From: Ignavibacteriae bacterium HGW-Ignavibacteriae-4
Lineage (GTDB): Bacteria; Bacteroidota; Ignavibacteria; Kapaibacteriales; UBA2268
Length of the DNA stretch: 64,000 bases
Reading direction: 5' to 3'
Assembly: GCA_002839765.1 (NCBI GenBank)
Contig: PGYR01000007.1
Coordinates: 46,149-110,148 of the forward strand
The notes beneath the pieces were generated by a model, which ran no database searches, was not told the origin of the DNA, and saw nothing but the letters and a program-made list of their open reading frames with translations. Position numbers and translations under genes: made by a program. Of this stretch, positions 63,890-64,000 are shown piece by piece. The number at the start of each line of letters is the position of its first letter. The first letter of the stretch is position 1.

Positions 63890-64000
63890 TGATAAATAAA
63901 ATTTACTTTATAATATTACTAGCTCTGACTTTTGGTACGAGTAACTTAGTCTCGCAAGTCAATGACTCTACTGCACAAGTAGAAATTTACTCAGAGCTTA
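63889..64000 (+). CDS. 5' end of a further secreted protein (cut by window edge)
   Basis: A frame from ATG 63889, overlapping the preceding stop as TAATG and open to the window end: MINKIYFIILLALTFGTSNL then VSQVNDSTAQVEIYSEL. The first 24 residues are a signal peptide with cleavage near VSQ. It belongs to the same surface-protein block and is likely cotranscribed with the 760-residue protein. Too short for a family call. Confidence 0.8.
   Translation, partial: MINKIYFIILLALTFGTSNLVSQVNDSTAQVEIYSEL

Overview
The window looks like chromosomal DNA of an AT-rich, Gram-negative bacterium of the Bacteroidota/Chlorobiota group (FCB superphylum). A Candidatus Kapabacteria- or Ignavibacteria-like lineage is my best guess, but it is an inference. 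The evidence is several secreted proteins with type IX-secretion-like C-terminal domains, an Omp28-like protein, many signal-peptide outer-membrane barrels, HPr kinase next to a hibernation factor, and recurrent TAnnTTTG promoter boxes of the Bacteroidota type. The best such promoter is in front of tRNA-His, with TTTG 20 bases upstream of TATTTTTG.

Region 1 (1-11.9 kb) is mostly housekeeping. It holds the end of a large secreted protein and an outer-membrane barrel, then a compact plus-strand run (HIT protein, rsmA, PAP2 phosphatase, YigZ, panC, a YopX-like protein). A minus-strand run follows (hpf, hprK, DsbD-type reductase and a duplicated copy of its thioredoxin domain), then accD with a barrel gene. 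This AccD has lost all four zinc-ribbon cysteines.

Region 2 (11.9-20.1 kb) is accessory. It has a small secreted protein followed by a strong terminator and an extremely AT-rich CxxC protein gene, a DUF3078-like protein, two tandem 582-residue TlpA-fused paralogues, a 68-bp direct repeat flanking a tiny membrane-protein gene, and a MntA/HepT toxin-antitoxin pair. In the hepT gene a stop codon replaces the tyrosine that MntA normally AMPylates.

Region 3 (20.2-42.8 kb) is mostly housekeeping: metG, rplU-rpmA, clpP-clpX, secA, speB, transaldolase, coaE, tRNA-His and an unlisted 55-residue DUF1328 gene. Embedded in it is a tightly packed five-gene operon (22.5-29.7 kb): class III aminotransferase, nitrilase, VOC protein, Orn/Lys/Arg-type decarboxylase, and an ATP-grasp ligase with six lysine-rich 12-residue repeats at its N-terminus. 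It looks like an uncharacterised amine or amino-acid pathway.

Region 4 (42.9-64 kb) starts with nadE and an orphan NarL-type response regulator. It then becomes an 18-kb block of secreted surface proteins on one strand: a tail-fibre-like 432-residue protein, a 4081-residue giant with seven repeated FYS-GNW-SW modules, a 724-residue protein with a strong ribosome-binding site, a 760-residue protein with a dockerin-like end, and the start of a further secreted protein. The giant and the 724-residue protein share an 18-residue C-terminal motif ending in IGQ and lack a classical type IX C-terminal domain. This block is the best candidate for an undescribed surface structure.
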